Assembly (NCBI GenBank): GCA_033675545.1
Contig: JAWDGP010004062.1
Coordinates: 1,147,501 to 1,211,500 of the forward strand
DNA from: Elysia crispata
Lineage: Eukaryota; Mollusca; Gastropoda; Plakobranchidae
DNA: 64,000 nucleotides
Direction of reading: 5' to 3'
The notes beneath the pieces were generated by a model. The model did no database searches, was not told the DNA's origin, and saw only the letters and a list, made by a program, of their open reading frames with translations. Below are positions 10,703 through 22,627 of this stretch, piece by piece (within the stretch, counting starts at the first letter, position 1; every line of letters starts with the position of its first letter). The position numbers were made by a program, and so were the translations under genes.

Positions 10703-13210
10703 TCACTGAAAGCGTGGAGGTAAACGTATGGTACGGCTCAGGCGGGTTGAGCGTGTCTGCAGGTCCAGTGTTGTAGGCTCCGGCAGTTGAAGGGGAGGAC
10801 GTCCACGCCGCGGCGGCTGCGCCACAGAAACAGGCCCAGTGAGGTCCACATGAGCTGGCTTTAAACGGTCTGCCGAAATTATCTCCTCTCGGCTGCCAAC
10901 CATTATGCGGAATGTTTTTTCACCTGACGCCACGACACGATAGGGTCCATCGTAAGGACGTTGGAGAGGTCCGCGGTGGCCATCTTGACGGATGAAGACG
11001 AACTGTGTGTCACGGAGAGATTGCGATATGGCCGCTGATGGCGATATGCTGTGGTGTGATATGGGAAGGGGGGGAAGTTTCTTAACAGTAGAGCTGAACG
11101 GATCGTTTGAAGCACTCATTGGCTGGCATTTTGAGGCAGGGTCGATAAACTGTCCAGGTACTGTCAGATGCGTGCCGTAGACGAGCTCAGCGGCAGACGA
11201 ACCTATGCCATCTTTGGGAACTGTTCTGAGGCCCAAAAGAACCCAGGGAAGTTCGTCCGTCCAGGAAGGTCCTTGGAGGCGGGCTTTGAGCGCCGCTTTA
11301 AGAGTCCTGTGTAAACGTTCGACAAGGCCATTGGACTGTGGGTGGTAGGCGGTGGTGTGGTGAAGGTTCACTCCAAGCTGATGTGCGATTTCATTCCAAA
11401 GCGTTGAGGTGAATTGGGAACCTCTGTCTGAAGACATGTCCAATGGTGTACCAAAACGTGAAATCCAATGTTTTATGAGAGCTCGCGCGCATTCCGTGGT
11501 AGATGTATTACTCAACGGTATGACCTCTGGCCAGCGAGTGATCCGGTCAATGATTGTCAGAATGTGTGAAAACCCCTCTGATGGGGGTAATGGTCCGACT
11601 ATGTCTATGTGTATGTGGCTGAACCTTTTTGATGGTACTGGTATGTTGATTACCGGTGTATGTACATGTGACTGTATCTTGGACGTTTGGCATGCAAGAC
11701 ATTCCTTCGCCCACTGGCTGACTTGTTTTTTAAGTCCGTGACAAACAAACTTCTGCGAGACCAGTCTAACTGTTGATTTTCGGCCTGGGTGCGCAAGGTT
11801 ATGGATGGCCTCAAAAACTTGGCGTTGGAAACTGTTGGGAACGAGTGGACGGGGGTGGCCAGTAGATACATCGCACAACAATGGAGTTGCTGAGTTGTCA
11901 ATTTGAAATGGTTGGATCTGGAGGCTCGTGATAGAGGTAGGAAAAGCCTTGACATTGGGATCATCTGCTTGTGCACACGCCATGGCGGCATAGTCTATGC
12001 CAACCACGACGCTATTGAGGGTGGCACGGGAAAGGCAGTCTGCTACAGTGTTGAATTTTCCAGATACGTGTTGGAGATCTGTGGTAAATTCTGAAATGAA
12101 GGTAAGGTAACGTTGCCGTCGTGCTGTCCATGGGTCAGAAAGCTTGGACATGGCACCCACGAGAGGTTTGTGATCTGTAAAGGCAGTGAACGCTCGTCCT
12201 TCCAGAAAAAATCTGAAATGTCGGATCGCTAGGTAAAGTCCCAATAGCTCACGATCAAATATGCTGTATTTCTGTTCAGGGGGACGTAGCTGCTTGCTGA
12301 AGAAAGCTAGAGGTTGCCATCTTCCTCTCACATACTGTTCAATAACCGCTCCAACTGCTTGTCCCGAGGCGACAGTTGTGACTGAAATGTGTGCACCGGG
12401 TTCTGGGTGGCTGAGCATGGTAGCTTCTGTCAGAGCTGTCTTGCTGGTTACAAAAGCGGTGTCCATGTCTGTGGTCCAGTTAAGGACTTGCCGAGGTTGA
12501 AACTTCTTGAGTGCCCCGTAAAGAGGTTGAAGGGTCGACGCAGCGTGAGGAAGGAATCTGTGGTAGAAGTTAATCATTCCAAGGTATTCCTGTAGGCCTT
12601 TAACTGTCGATGGCTTTGGAAAGTCTTCTATGGCCTTGACTTTGTCAGGTAGTGGTATTGAACCAAACTGGGAGATCTGGTGTCCTAAAAAGTTAAGGCT
12701 CTTTTCACCAAACAGACACTTCTCGAGCTTGATGACTAGCCCAAACTCTTGAAGGCGGGTGCACACTGCGTGGATGTCCTGCAAGTGTTCTGGTTCTGAT
12801 GAGCTAGCTATCAGGATGTCGTCGAGATAGACGAACACACAGGACAATCCTTGTAGTACAGTGTCCATTAGACGCTGGAATGTTTGCGCAGCATTCTTCA
12901 GACCAAAAGGCATGCGTAAAAATTCGTACAGACCGAAAGGGGTGATGATGGCTGTTTTGGCTATGTCGTCAGGGTGCATGGGGATTTGATGGTAGCCGCG
13001 TACCAGGTCTATCTTTGAGAAGATGGTTCTTCCTGCCAGTTGGGCAGAAAAATCGTGGATATGGGGGATGGGATAGCGGTCTGGTGTGGTGGCTTCGTTA
13101 AGGCGACGGTAATCCCCACAAGGACGCCAGCCTCCGTTAGGTTTTGCCACGATGTGGAGTGGTGAGGTCCAAGGGCTGTTGGACTTCCTGATAATGCCCA
13201 TGTGTTCCAT
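10703..13210 (-). CDS. pol: Gypsy pol: reverse transcriptase, RNase H, integrase
   Basis: The frame has 835 codons. RT has its catalytic YLDD at residues 128-131. RNase H follows with Glu in DRELLGL (about 321) and Asp in FTDHKPL (about 346), but the first catalytic Asp (expected TDAS) reads TVAS near 279-282, so RNase H is probably dead. Integrase has the HHCC zinc site (H470, H474, C504, C507) and the DDE triad (D536, D595, E631). The C-terminus is short and basic without a chromodomain. The annotated start is not a natural one: RT continues upstream in another frame, and the break near 13,220 separates it from protease. Confidence 0.93.
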   Translation of the reverse strand: MEHMGIIRKSNSPWTSPLHIVAKPNGGWRPCGDYRRLNEATTPDRYPIPHIHDFSAQLAGRTIFSKIDLVRGYHQIPMHPDDIAKTAIITPFGLYEFLRMPFGLKNAAQTFQRLMDTVLQGLSCVFVYLDDILIASSSEPEHLQDIHAVCTRLQEFGLVIKLEKCLFGEKSLNFLGHQISQFGSIPLPDKVKAIEDFPKPSTVKGLQEYLGMINFYHRFLPHAASTLQPLYGALKKFQPRQVLNWTTDMDTAFVTSKTALTEATMLSHPEPGAHISVTTVASGQAVGAVIEQYVRGRWQPLAFFSKQLRPPEQKYSIFDRELLGLYLAIRHFRFFLEGRAFTAFTDHKPLVGAMSKLSDPWTARRQRYLTFISEFTTDLQHVSGKFNTVADCLSRATLNSVVVGIDYAAMACAQADDPNVKAFPTSITSLQIQPFQIDNSATPLLCDVSTGHPRPLVPNSFQRQVFEAIHNLAHPGRKSTVRLVSQKFVCHGLKKQVSQWAKECLACQTSKIQSHVHTPVINIPVPSKRFSHIHIDIVGPLPPSEGFSHILTIIDRITRWPEVIPLSNTSTTECARALIKHWISRFGTPLDMSSDRGSQFTSTLWNEIAHQLGVNLHHTTAYHPQSNGLVERLHRTLKAALKARLQGPSWTDELPWVLLGLRTVPKDGIGSSAAELVYGTHLTVPGQFIDPASKCQPMSASNDPFSSTVKKLPPLPISHHSISPSAAISQSLRDTQFVFIRQDGHRGPLQRPYDGPYRVVASGEKTFRIMVGSREEIISADRLKPAHVDLTGPVSVAQPPRRGRPPLQLPEPTTLDLQTRSTRLSRTIRLPPRFQ

Positions 13211-13305
13211 CTCGGTAACTCCTTTTTTGCTGCGGCCAATTTATCTGGGGCTAACCGGCGGGCACGAGAATGGACAGGCGGGCCTGTGGTCTGAATGTGA
13301 TGTTA

Positions 13306-13820
13306 CACGCCATGCTTGACAGCTGTTGAGGAAAAGGTAGGTTGGAGCAGTGCAGGGAAATCTTGAAGCACTTTACGAAACCTGTTGCTCTCCCGCTCGA
13401 TCGGTGCAAGCTCAGTGATGGTAACTCTGCTGACTGAGCAGGGGGACGACAAGTATGTGTTGGCCTCAATAAGTCGTTGGCCTCTAAGATCCACAAGTAA
13501 GTTGTGACGGCGGAAAAAATCAGCGCCTAAAAGCGGGCGTTTGACGTCAGCAATGATTAGACGAGCTTGGTAGGTTGTCTCATTGAAACACAATGAGACA
13601 TCTTTTGAGCCGTAAGTTGCTATGGATGTACCATTCGCCGCCTGCAAAGGCGGGCCAGACTGTCCATTTCGCCTGTCGAACACCGTTGGGGGGATGACAG
13701 AAACTTGAGCTCCTGTATCTACCAGGAAACGGCGCCCTGTGTTGACATCGGTAATGAAAAGTTGTGGATCACGCGGACCAGCAGACGCTAATGCTACTGT
13801 TGGCCCGCCCTGGCGTTTCT
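13306..13820 (-). CDS. Gypsy protease region of pol
   Basis: The aspartic protease motif LVDTGAQVSV is followed by IIADVKRPLLGADFF. It overlaps the end of gag in the -1 frame, which suggests expression by -1 frameshifting as in many gypsy elements. The frame ends at an in-frame TAA (13,303-13,305) in the linker before RT, where the sister element on the plus strand stays open. No natural ATG is needed if it is made as a gag-pol fusion. Confidence 0.85.
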
Positions 13821-14456
13821 CTGGTCCCTCTTACGCTTGAATTTTGGGCAAGTGGGTAGGCATTTCTTGGCCTTGTCGCCGTATTTTTGGTGGTACCAGC
13901 TGGTAGCATCAACATGGGGCCCCGTTTCATTGCATTGAGCAGGGATGTCCAGTGAGGTGTGAGATTTGCTGGTACGGCTAGCAAGGAAAAGTTTATCTGC
14001 TTCCAGAGCGAGAGCACGGTAATCTGACGTGTCCGACACTGCTAATGGGGTGCGAACATGCTCAGGTAGTTGTTGAAGGAAGATCTGCCTGAACAGGAAA
14101 CACGGACGGTGCTGGCCTAAAAGGGAAAGCATGTTGTCCATTAACTCGGATGGCTTCGAGTCCCCCAGGCCACGTATGTTGAGCAGTGCCAGTGCCCGTT
14201 CGCCATCTGTAAGTCCATAAGCAGATGTTAAAAAGGACTTGATAGTGCTGTACTTATCAAAGGGAGGTGGAGACGTTATGATAGACAGTGCCCTGGTAGC
14301 ACTTCTGGTGTCAAGAGAAGATACAACGTGGTAGTACTTTGTGTCATCTTGAGAAATGTTTCTCAACGCGAACTGTGCCTCGGCCTGGGCAAACCATGCT
14401 AGCGGGCTGGATACCCAAAATGTGGGCAGTTTAAGGGCTACGCTAGCTACAGCCAT
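13794..14456 (-). CDS. gag: Gypsy gag
   Basis: From the ATG at 14,456 the frame has 220 codons; an open stretch reaches 14,528 but without ATG. Gag of this kind forms the virus-like particle. The capsid-like part (FWVSSPLAWFAQAEAQF, later ALLNIRGLGD and FLQQLPEHVR) is typical of animal gypsy gag with protease downstream. The C-terminal basic region resembles the usual nucleocapsid finger (YHQKYGDKAKKC...C), but the first Cys of that finger is Ser here. Confidence 0.85.
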   Translation of the reverse strand: MAVASVALKLPTFWVSSPLAWFAQAEAQFALRNISQDDTKYYHVVSSLDTRSATRALSIITSPPPFDKYSTIKSFLTSAYGLTDGERALALLNIRGLGDSKPSELMDNMLSLLGQHRPCFLFRQIFLQQLPEHVRTPLAVSDTSDYRALALEADKLFLASRTSKSHTSLDIPAQCNETGPHVDATSWYHQKYGDKAKKCLPTCPKFKRKRDQRNARAGQQ

Positions 14457-14637
14457 GACTTGTCTAAGGAAAGTTTGAATAGACTTAGGTCTAGGTTTTA
14501 CAGAGTAAGAGTAAGACCAAACGGTCAAATCGTGTTAGATCTGTAGATTGGATGTAAGCCTAGATCTAGATCTAAATCGTTAGAGTAGGTCCTGAGCTAG
14601 GAGAGTGTTACGTTGTGACTCATACAGGCGGTGTGAG

Positions 14638-14652
14638 TCGTGGGGGTCACCA
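14638..14652 (-). promoter_or_regulatory. Primer-binding site of the gypsy element
   Basis: TGGTGACCCCCACGA starts two bases after the 5' LTR end. It begins with TGG as expected for pairing with a tRNA CCA end. The tRNA was not identified. Confidence 0.65.
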
Positions 14653-14654
14653 AT

Positions 14655-14936
14655 TGTAGCATTTACTACAATACATTTACGTTAAAATGAAAGAAAACGA
14701 ACGAGAAGGTTGGAATTAATTATTTAATTATCTTGCAGACGTGAAGATAAGGAGTAGAACTAGATTCGTGAGTGTGAGCAGTTGAGTGGATGACGGATGA
14801 TGCCCGTGATTCTAGTAACTCTAAAAATGTAAACAACAACAGAATCTGCCTCTAGCGCCAGCAGTCTAAAATGTTAAACAAAGTCAATAATGTCAGTGTG
14901 ATCGACAAATAAATGTGAGTTCGCTGGGACGCCACA
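14655..14936 (-). repeat. 5' LTR of the gypsy element
   Basis: It is 282 bp with TG...CA ends, the partner of 10,385-10,666; it is followed outside by TCCC. Confidence 0.95.
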
Positions 14937-14941
14937 TCCCC

Positions 14942-15103
14942 TTATTTTTTTTTCCGAATGTCAATGATAGAACTCCATCGCTTAGAAAGCTCAGGTGTGT
15001 GCAGGGGCCTTGGATCTCGGTAGTTGTCAAGCCAGCGCTCAATCCGGGCACTTTTTAATATACTTTCCACCTTTTTAACATCAGGTAATCCGGGGCAGCC
15101 CCA
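14942..15103 (-). CDS. Unrecognised coding-like fragment
   Basis: A minus-strand frame of about 50 codons contains the well-composed peptide VESILKSARIERWLD followed by NYRDPRPLHTPELSKRW and ends in Lys codons and TAA. Its GC content and codon use differ from the AT-rich surroundings, so it may be an exon or transposon remnant. It is too short to name. The gypsy element inserted immediately 3' of it, and its 5' part forms one arm of a large hairpin. Confidence 0.3.
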   Translation of the reverse strand, partial: WGCPGLPDVKKVESILKSARIERWLDNYRDPRPLHTPELSKRWSSIIDIRKKK

Positions 15104-15130
15104 GATTGCATGATGTTAAAAGGTGGAAAG
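15063..15130. repeat. Long hairpin / foldback inverted repeat
   Basis: Arm CTTTCCACCTTTTTAACATC (15,063-15,082) pairs with GATGTTAAAAGGTGGAAAG (15,112-15,130) with one bulged T. Inside it a second stem AATC..GGGGC / GCCCC..GATT closes on a single A. Confidence 0.85.
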
Positions 15131-15139
15131 TTTGCATGC

Positions 15140-18100
15140 TTGTGTGTGTGTGTGTGGTGGGGAAAAAGAATGAGGGGTCCAAGAACTCTAGCGTTGCTAG
15201 CAGAACTCTTAGGGCAAAATTCTTTGGACTTCTTTTATGCATATCACCACTTTATAGTCTTTTCACAACCATTGGAGCAGAACTCGACTGATGCGGTTGG
15301 TCTGGCAGGCCTTCTGACTTGTATAACAATAATAGTGTTAACAACCTTTACAGGTAGACCTGGGAGGAATCTGTAGAGAGTTTTTTTGTTGTTGTTTTAT
15401 TTTGTTTTTATGCTGCGTTTTGTTTTGTTTTGGTAATTTTTTTTAACAGAACATTATTTTTTTTTTGCTATCTTGCTCTTGCAGTTTACATTTTAAAGAT
15501 TAAAATATAAAGTTTAAGTTTTCTACCTTTACTTCCTTTTGTTAGTGTTGCATAGTGGATATGTCCAGCACGAAAAAATTAAAAATATAATTTTCATTGT
15601 ATTCTGAGTTTGATACAGGAATGTTTCCGATCTGTCTTTTAAATAATTGTTTCGAAACAAAAGAGAAATATCAGCCATGACTGATTGGCTATTAAGTTAT
15701 CTGGACTGTTTAGTAGGCTGTGGAGGAGAGACAGAGATTGCATAGCTCACTCCATCATCGCCTGACTCTCTCATAGCTGAAGTTATGTTTAGATGGTTTA
15801 GCTGATATGAATTCAGAAGGTCAATTACTGCGTAGACTGTCAACAAACTAGTACGCTTTATTTGCGTTGTGTGGCTCAGCAGGCTGCAACCGATTGGACC
15901 GCACTGGGTTTACTGATTACTGTCAATTATTACTGAAAACTGGGTTGACTGATACTGTTGATGTTTGCTGAAAAACTGGGTTGAGTGACGAGAATCACGT
16001 TTTACTGAACACTAGACTTACTGATTTGTGTCAAATTTGTTGAACAGAACAATTGTCCCACAATTTTTTTTCTTAAGTAAAGATCAGCTTACCTTGATAA
16101 ATTCATTTCGCTTGAGTTTATTCTTTTATTCTATTTCATTATTTTTTAACAAAAAAATCATTCTATGTTACTGACTTTTTACAGCGCAATCTCGTAAAGT
16201 TTGCATTTACGTTTCTTATGATCTGTAAGTTTATAAAAGTTTTTTGTTCCTCCTACGCCTTGATTTTCAAAATTGTCATCTCAAGTTCTTCTTGTTCCAA
16301 AACATATATAAAAAGGTAGGGTTTATCCTAATTGTTTTTAGACAGTATATTATTGTGGTTTTGGAAAGCCGCAGAGAACTCTATTTTAATAAAAACGAAA
16401 ATAACAAAAAGTTCAGTTGTAGAATGTAATGAATCGATATAAGACACAGCAGAGGTATGTAAGTTAAACAGCGTTAATTAAGGTGAACTTATGACGCGAC
16501 TTTCATGTGCATTTTGTGTTAACAGCTTTCCAACACGTTCGGGTAAAAAATCACGTCTATGCAGTGGCTGGTTTATTTATTTCTAGATAGAAATAATCTT
16601 GTTTTGACATCTGAACAAGTATTATGCCAGAACAGTGCAAGGGGAAAGCTTCTTGATTTTCCCATGGCTTTTTTTTTGTCTATTAAATTGTATACGTTTA
16701 GGAAAGAAGGAGTTATGATTATTCTTTCGGGTAATAAATTTCATCGACGTAAAAAAACCTTCGCCCTAATAACATGTCAGAAACCTCATCAGAATGTGAA
16801 AAATAATACGAGCTGTAATGACCTTTATGCGCTCTGATACTCTCCTCAGCCAGGTGTAAAACAGCACAACTGAGGTCCTCCTTTATTTGGTCATGAAAAA
16901 AAGAATAAAGCTACAATTTGATGCTAAAATCTCAACAAGGAACTTCTTTTATTCATATTGCTGAAGGCAAAGCGGCCATTAGCAAGACTTAGTGTTGATG
17001 TTATCAATTTATAATGGTGTTAGCCATGTTCTCTCTGAGAGGCAATGCAACTCTAAGTGAAGGGTTCGAAAACGACAAAGACCAAGCACTTTTTGGCCAT
17101 TTTTATTTTTTTTTTACTTTTTTTTTCTAGCCACTGATAAATCCAAATTTAGACTTAAGATTTACAAATTTTATTTATATTCGATTAGTATGCCTCGTAT
17201 TGTATAATACCTACGCTTTGCATAATTATTTGGAAAGAAAGTATTTGCGTGTAGAGATTAAAAAAAATGTTATCATTGTTACATGGGTCTCGTATTTGAT
17301 ATCATGTTCCCAGCTATACTTTAGTTTTCTTCCATAACAACACCATTTTAAGCAGTATTCTCCTGGATTCAATATACACACGGACGCAAGTTATATAGAT
17401 TTTGTTCTGATGCTTAAGTAAGATTGTTTGTTGTTGAATGTAGAAACAAGTATTTATATCATTAAGTTTATGGTTATTTAGAGCACATACCTTGTCCTGC
17501 AATTACCCATCAGTTTCTATGGTTGAAAATACACATTGGCTGAATGAGAAAAATAAATGATTCAGTTAGCTTATATTTACATTAGTTTTATTAAGGATGA
17601 CTTATTTTGCTCCTTGATAGTTGTGCTATTAGGTTTTTTTATCGTTTACTAGTTTGTTTGCTCGGGGTTTTTTTTCGTTTATTGCTAGTATTTATATTTA
17701 TTTTAAGTAGTGTGGGTATTGAAATATTTACAGGAACTGATGCACAAGACCTTTCCTTTTCTTTTGTTGACTATTACGTGGTTGATCACGATGGAAATAC
17801 ATATTAATTAAGACTCTTTTTTATTAAAAAATTCTATCAGCCCTAAAATAAGAAAAGTTTGTATATTTAGTTTACTTTTCTAATATTATTAGACCGTTCA
17901 GTTTAAACAAAAAAAAATTTAAAATAACAACATTTGTGATAACATAACCATACAATGATAGTCTTCGTTTTCAAGATATCTCTTTTGTTTTCTTTATACA
18001 GCAGCATACATTCTTTTCTTGGGAGACATAACATTCGGTCGAAAGATATTTTTTGTTGCTTTGTTTCTATAGAACCCAAAAATGTTGCGAAATCTGTCAG

Positions 18101-18840
18101 TAACTTCACAGTAGCGTAAATAATGCTGCGAGGTTCCTTGCGTCGTTTGAATAAAGCCAATCACATTTCCTGTTGTTTCCGGGTCAATAGTCCGTGAGAC
18201 CGTATTACTTTTAGCATGGGACTAACGGATGTGATCGGAAGTGTTGTAGAAGGGTTTGATGTTGAAGCCGACCCTAGGGTTGCTAATACGGACCGCATCA
18301 AATATTCCTTTCTATCTGATTCGTTCATTTTTTTTATAATAAGAGCGTAGCCCGGTGCAAAATTTCTGGACTGTGTTTAATGACTTTCAGATTTTGGTTG
18401 AACATATATTTTGACCCACACGAAAATGGGATAGTCTCCTATTTTGATCGATATAAAGCTTTCTTAAATTCAGGAAATTGTTAAAATCGCTGTTCTTTTA
18501 GGCATTGGTAGTATTACTTTATTACCTCGATTTATTGTGAGTCAGTGATTGTAAAACAGAGCTAAATCTGAATTCTTATCTATGAATCTGAGACGCGAAT
18601 AACGCACTTCTCACCTTTTCGTCTTCAGCGAATCTAGATACAGTCTGTTTGAGACTGGGCTCAGCCATAACAGTAAAAACTCATTTCCTGATACGTCAGA
18701 GCATGTCACAAGTCAGTATAAGTTGACACGATAAAAGTAATTCTTCAAATACTGAGTATTTTTCAAGTACAGATTGAGCAATATTTAATTTCTTGATAGG
18801 CTTCATCGATTTCATTCTACTGGTCATTAGAACAGGATTG
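15140..18840. other. AT-rich intergenic DNA, nothing recognised
   Basis: There are short AT-driven frames, poly(T) and poly(A) runs and a short (GT)n at about 15,143. No supported gene or RNA. Confidence 0.45.
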
Positions 18841-18960
18841 TGGTGCTTGGGCTTGTTGTTAGATTTTAGACATTCGGGATTGGAGAGTGAGAGTTCGAAT
18901 CCTAACTGGACCAGTTGCGGCTTTGAGAAAGACTTGACTCTTGTCAATCAGCTATAAATC
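18840..18960 (+). repeat. tRNA-like SINE candidate
   Basis: The B-box-like GTTCGAATCCT lies about 45 bases after TGGTGCTTGGG, an A-box-like block. The anticodon region does not fold well. This is tentative. Confidence 0.33.
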
Positions 18961-18964
18961 GACA

Positions 18965-19945
18965 CTATGAATATATACGTGTAAAATCAGTAAAATGCCA
19001 TTTCAGTTACATTACATTAGGGCAGCAATTTCGACAAACTTTTCCTCTGTGAGTCCTTTAAGGGACATTTATAAAGGACGTAAAGTTCTTTAGCTGGAAA
19101 GCGCTGAAAGATATAAAGTTCCAAATTATTTTTAGTTTATTCACATTCTACTTTCATACAATTCGTATTAGCTTTGACTTTAAGTCTCAGTTGCTTTCGT
19201 TTTTCCTTGCAAGGCTACTTTGATGGTACTAGAGCACAAAAGGAAAGCATTATAATATGGGCTTTTAAGAGAACAATATTCCTCATTCGTTAAATAGAAA
19301 CAAAAACATACATTCTTAAAGCAATGTCTTAATCTTTATATTATTTCGATTTTATTTCCATATGCGTTCAAAACAGTGAACCCAATAAATTGAAAACCAA
19401 TATTTGCAAAATGTTTGTCACATTTCTGTGATGATGAAGGGGTATCGTATGATATCATGCAGGAATATAAACATAATGAAGAGAATAAATATATGCAAAT
19501 AATAAGTGCATCCGTATATTCAGCCCTTTATATGGTACACAGCTGCAACGGTCTAGATATTATTATTAGGCCCCCCTTTAGTTTTTCTCTTTTAGAACGT
19601 CCCTATCACAGCAACAGAAATCTTTTTGAATGTTTGACATAGTTGTACGGTTTTACTTTAAGCAATAAAGATTTTTAATGCATTCCCAAATATTAAATTC
19701 TTTTTATTTCTTTTCTTTCAGACGAATGCAGAGTCCGGTAGTATAAATTTCTCCATCAGGATTCTCAAAAAACGTGTCGGAACAACAACAAAAAAGCGCT
19801 ATAATTTCTATGAAATAGGCACATCTAGATCTGTCAAAAAGTAGAACAGAAATCATCAGCATGCAGAATAAAAAGATTAAATCAGACGTTGATTGGGCTT
19901 CAATTTATTTTTCAAACAATTCAAAAGTTGTAATCTTGCTCACCT
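18965..19945. other. AT-rich intergenic DNA, nothing recognised
   Basis: There are no domain motifs, long repeats or RNA genes. Confidence 0.4.
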
Positions 19946-19949
19946 AAAT

Positions 19950-19950
19950 G

Positions 19951-20000
<50 letters not shown>

Positions 20001-20007
20001 TTTATAT

Positions 20008-20050
<43 letters not shown>

Positions 20051-20115
20051 CACACACATATATATATATATGTGTGTATATACATATATATGTGTGTGTG
20101 TGTATGTGTGTATAA
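19950..20115. repeat. (TA)n / (CACATATA)n microsatellite
   Basis: Alternating AT and CA/GT dinucleotide blocks. Confidence 0.95.
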
Positions 20116-20119
20116 AAGG

Positions 20120-22100
20120 ACGCGTTTTAGTACTTTTACTCTGTATTCTTCTTTTTGTTTTTTTTAAGATTATCTGCTATCGGTATTCCTTTGAAAAAAA
20201 CAGGTACCGCAACCTTGTCAGGAGAAACTGAGATGCCTTAGGGTGTAATCCATTCGTGCTTCTCGAGAGCGAGAAAACCTTTAAGTCATGCGCGCTGTCA
20301 GATAGAGTAACTGAGATCTGACCGGATTAACAAAAGCAGCATTCTAGGTTAGGCACTGAGCTGTTGTGAGCCATGGCGGGCTTTGCATAATTATTTCTGA
20401 CTCAGAGGAAAGAAGCCGTAACTATACATGTGTTTACTTCACTATCTAGATTCGCTGATTTAACTCAATTTTGAAAAGGTGCAAAAATAATAACAGATCT
20501 TATGTTCATGGACAAAAAATCAGGTTATATTGGAGAATTCATTTTTAGAAGATCTTGACTTTCTTGCCATCTACATACTTACTTCTGTTTAAAAAAGATG
20601 TGTTTGGTCCAAAAATGGCTTTTGAAGAGAACACTGTATACCCTTTTAAATATTTTTAAAGAACTTCGGCTGTGCCCACATTTCAACAAACAGAGAGACA
20701 GACAGACAGACAGTAACATAACGGTTGTCGCCCATACCATCTGTTTATAGGGGTAACTAACGTTGCAGTGATGATATGATTTATAGACCGTGACATGCTT
20801 AATTATAATACATGTAGACTTCAGTAGTTTCGATACATGTAAAATTGAATCGTAATTATTTCGAAGGATGATGTACATGTAAAGATAGAAGTGTAAAGCA
20901 GTTTGATATTGTAATGAGCGCTAATTTTAGTGCAGATTATGATTAAAGTTTGATAGCGGTTGCAACGATCTTACCAGATGGGTAATGTTGGATCATCGCT
21001 TGGTTGAGTGGCTAATCGTTAAACTTATTTTTTGTATATGCACTTGTATGAGATTGCGTGTTTTACACAGTGATTTTGCAATTTTCTTTCAGCGGCCATA
21101 TGAGAGCTACTGACTGGGTTGTCCTTTTCTAATTCTTACCTTTAAGTTTGAATTTTGAGTTTGGTTTTTAGTTCTTATTTTTAGTTTGGTTTAAATTGGG
21201 TTCTAGTTTCAGACTGGATAAGTTTTTGTATCTTAAAGTTTGTTTTCTCGACTGCAATAAAATAAACGATAAAAACTTACATCAGTATAGTTTTATTTCC
21301 TGCACACTTACCTGTCGTGCCTTACCACTAGCCACATTACTCATTAGTTTGTCATACTTGGTAGCTTAGTTGGAATTCGCTAAGTTTACTATGAAAACAA
21401 AACGAATTCCTGGCGTTGTCGGACAACTTACACTTTCATAAATACAGAAAACATTTCATAATTTAGCACACCGAAACTGTAGAGAGGAGAGACAAACTTT
21501 ATTGAGTAGGGAGTAGGCATATTGTCAACATTGGACAATTTGCAGGGTTGTTTCTGGTGTCTATAGTGCGTACCACTACTGCAACTCAAACACACACTTT
21601 CGGGGTTTTCTTTTAAGGCAATATATATATATATATGTACCATATGTTTTTACAGTTGATCATTTATTAAACTCCGTCATAAGAAAACCAAACAAATAAT
21701 GATGATATTCTCCACATCGCTTTACCACGACAATATTCAAAATTTTTAAAGACAGGCCTCTGATTGAAGAAGACTTATAACATACCTTTAAAGTCCTAGC
21801 AATAGCCCTGGCTATCACATTCTTGCCTGAAATAGGACGAAACACTACACATGAAGTGATTGAGTGCATGCAGAGGTTGGGATAATGTGCAGACAGAAGA
21901 AGAATACATTTGTCGAAGAAAGAAAAGAATCGATTTGCAGTAAATAAAAAACTAAAACTGTAAAGAATGAAATAAATATGTCCGCACAGGAAGAGAATAT
22001 GCATATACCTTGATAGAATATAGGATGATATTATTTCTAGATAAAAGAAGACCTTTGTCGTAGTAGTACCCCCAGTAGCGCTTGCTCCAACTGCTCCGTG
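20120..22100. other. Region 3' of TLR copy 2, nothing recognised
   Basis: A short CAGA run lies at about 20,693-20,713 and (TA)n at about 21,621. The terminal TIR exon expected for copy 2 was searched for by eye and not found. Confidence 0.35.
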
Positions 22101-22109
22101 AAGACTTAC

Positions 22110-22245
22110 AGCATCAAAAGCTATCGCTAGTTTTATCTGGTATATGTCGGCATACAGGTAAACCACTGTCCCAGTAGTCCGATAACAGATTGCACTTCAC
22201 CTCGTTCAACCTAGAGGATGTCCAGACTGAGGAAAACCACTGACC
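22110..22245 (-). pseudogene. Candidate third TIR exon of TLR copy 2, frameshifted
   Basis: After an AG at 22,246 the minus strand reads WFSSVWTSSRLNEVKCNLL, which could be the TIR segment after box 2 (S-x-W...E). From about 22,170 the plausible reading moves to another frame (TVVYLYADIYQI, a strand-D-like block) up to a consensus donor GATGCT|GTAAGT at 22,110. The length and order suit a TIR exon, but the frame break and weak similarity leave it uncertain. Confidence 0.33.
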
Positions 22246-22323
22246 CTTCAGTACAGACAATGTCTCCAGTACCCGGATGTAGCTAACTGTGACAAAAGAA
22301 CGCGACTCTGACTATACCGTTAC

Positions 22324-22503
22324 CTGAAAAATCTCTGGCGTGAGAAAGACCAACGTCTTGTTGGTGCTGGCAACAGCGCCGGCTATACTTGATGCTAGCG
22401 GTCCTCCGGCAAAGTCGATCTCTCCCAGTACAGTGGTGAGGCCCATCTGGTGCAGTCGGGGAAGAATTAGATTTCTCATAGTGCGTCGGAGTCTGTGGTT
22501 TTC
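22324..22503 (-). CDS. TLR copy 2, middle TIR exon (boxes 1-2)
   Basis: The exon is 60 codons between GCTGTGCAG and CAG|GTAACG, phase 0 at both ends. It joins directly to the ...AFITYDQ end of the upstream exon. It contains LILPRLHQMGL, then GEIDFAGGPLASSI at the position of the box 2 / BB loop, then STNKTLVFLTPEIFQ, the TIR strand-C block. The BB loop lacks the usual RD-x-x-PG wording (EIDFAGG instead). The exon is open and is not present in copy 1. Confidence 0.82.
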
Positions 22504-22627
22504 CTGCACAGCGTCAGAAACATATTGTCAAAGTCTTAAGGGAAGTTGGTGGTGTAATGTGTACATATATTTTGCATTTTTGTTGATATATAAAAAGGCT
22601 AACGTCAGTACAGTCATGCTTTAAGCT

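Larger units (their letters stand above)
10385..14936 (-). mobile_element. Nearly complete Ty3/gypsy LTR retrotransposon
   Basis: The element is 4,552 bp, inserted in minus orientation. Two 282-bp LTRs (TG...CA) bound it and are flanked by a TCCC direct repeat (10,381-10,384 and 14,937-14,940), the 4-bp target duplication typical of this group. A primer-binding site (TGGTGACCCCCACGA) follows the 5' LTR after two bases. A G-run polypurine tract lies just before the 3' LTR. The order gag-protease-RT-RNase H-integrase identifies Ty3/gypsy (Metaviridae). The LTRs differ at about four positions, so the insertion is fairly recent. The copy is damaged: an in-frame TAA at 13,303-13,305, a frame change between protease and RT near 13,220, and a lost RNase H catalytic Asp. 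Confidence 0.95.

Noticed and set aside
17903-18160. Minus-strand frame with LLTDFATFLGS, searched as a terminal TIR exon of copy 2
   Set aside because: Only a few residues match; there is no FW box 3 and no fitting splice site.
22240-22290. Acceptor TTTTGTCACAG followed by ATSGYWRHC as continuation of the TIR domain in copy 2
   Set aside because: It would need an intron of only about 37 bases and runs into a stop after 12 codons.
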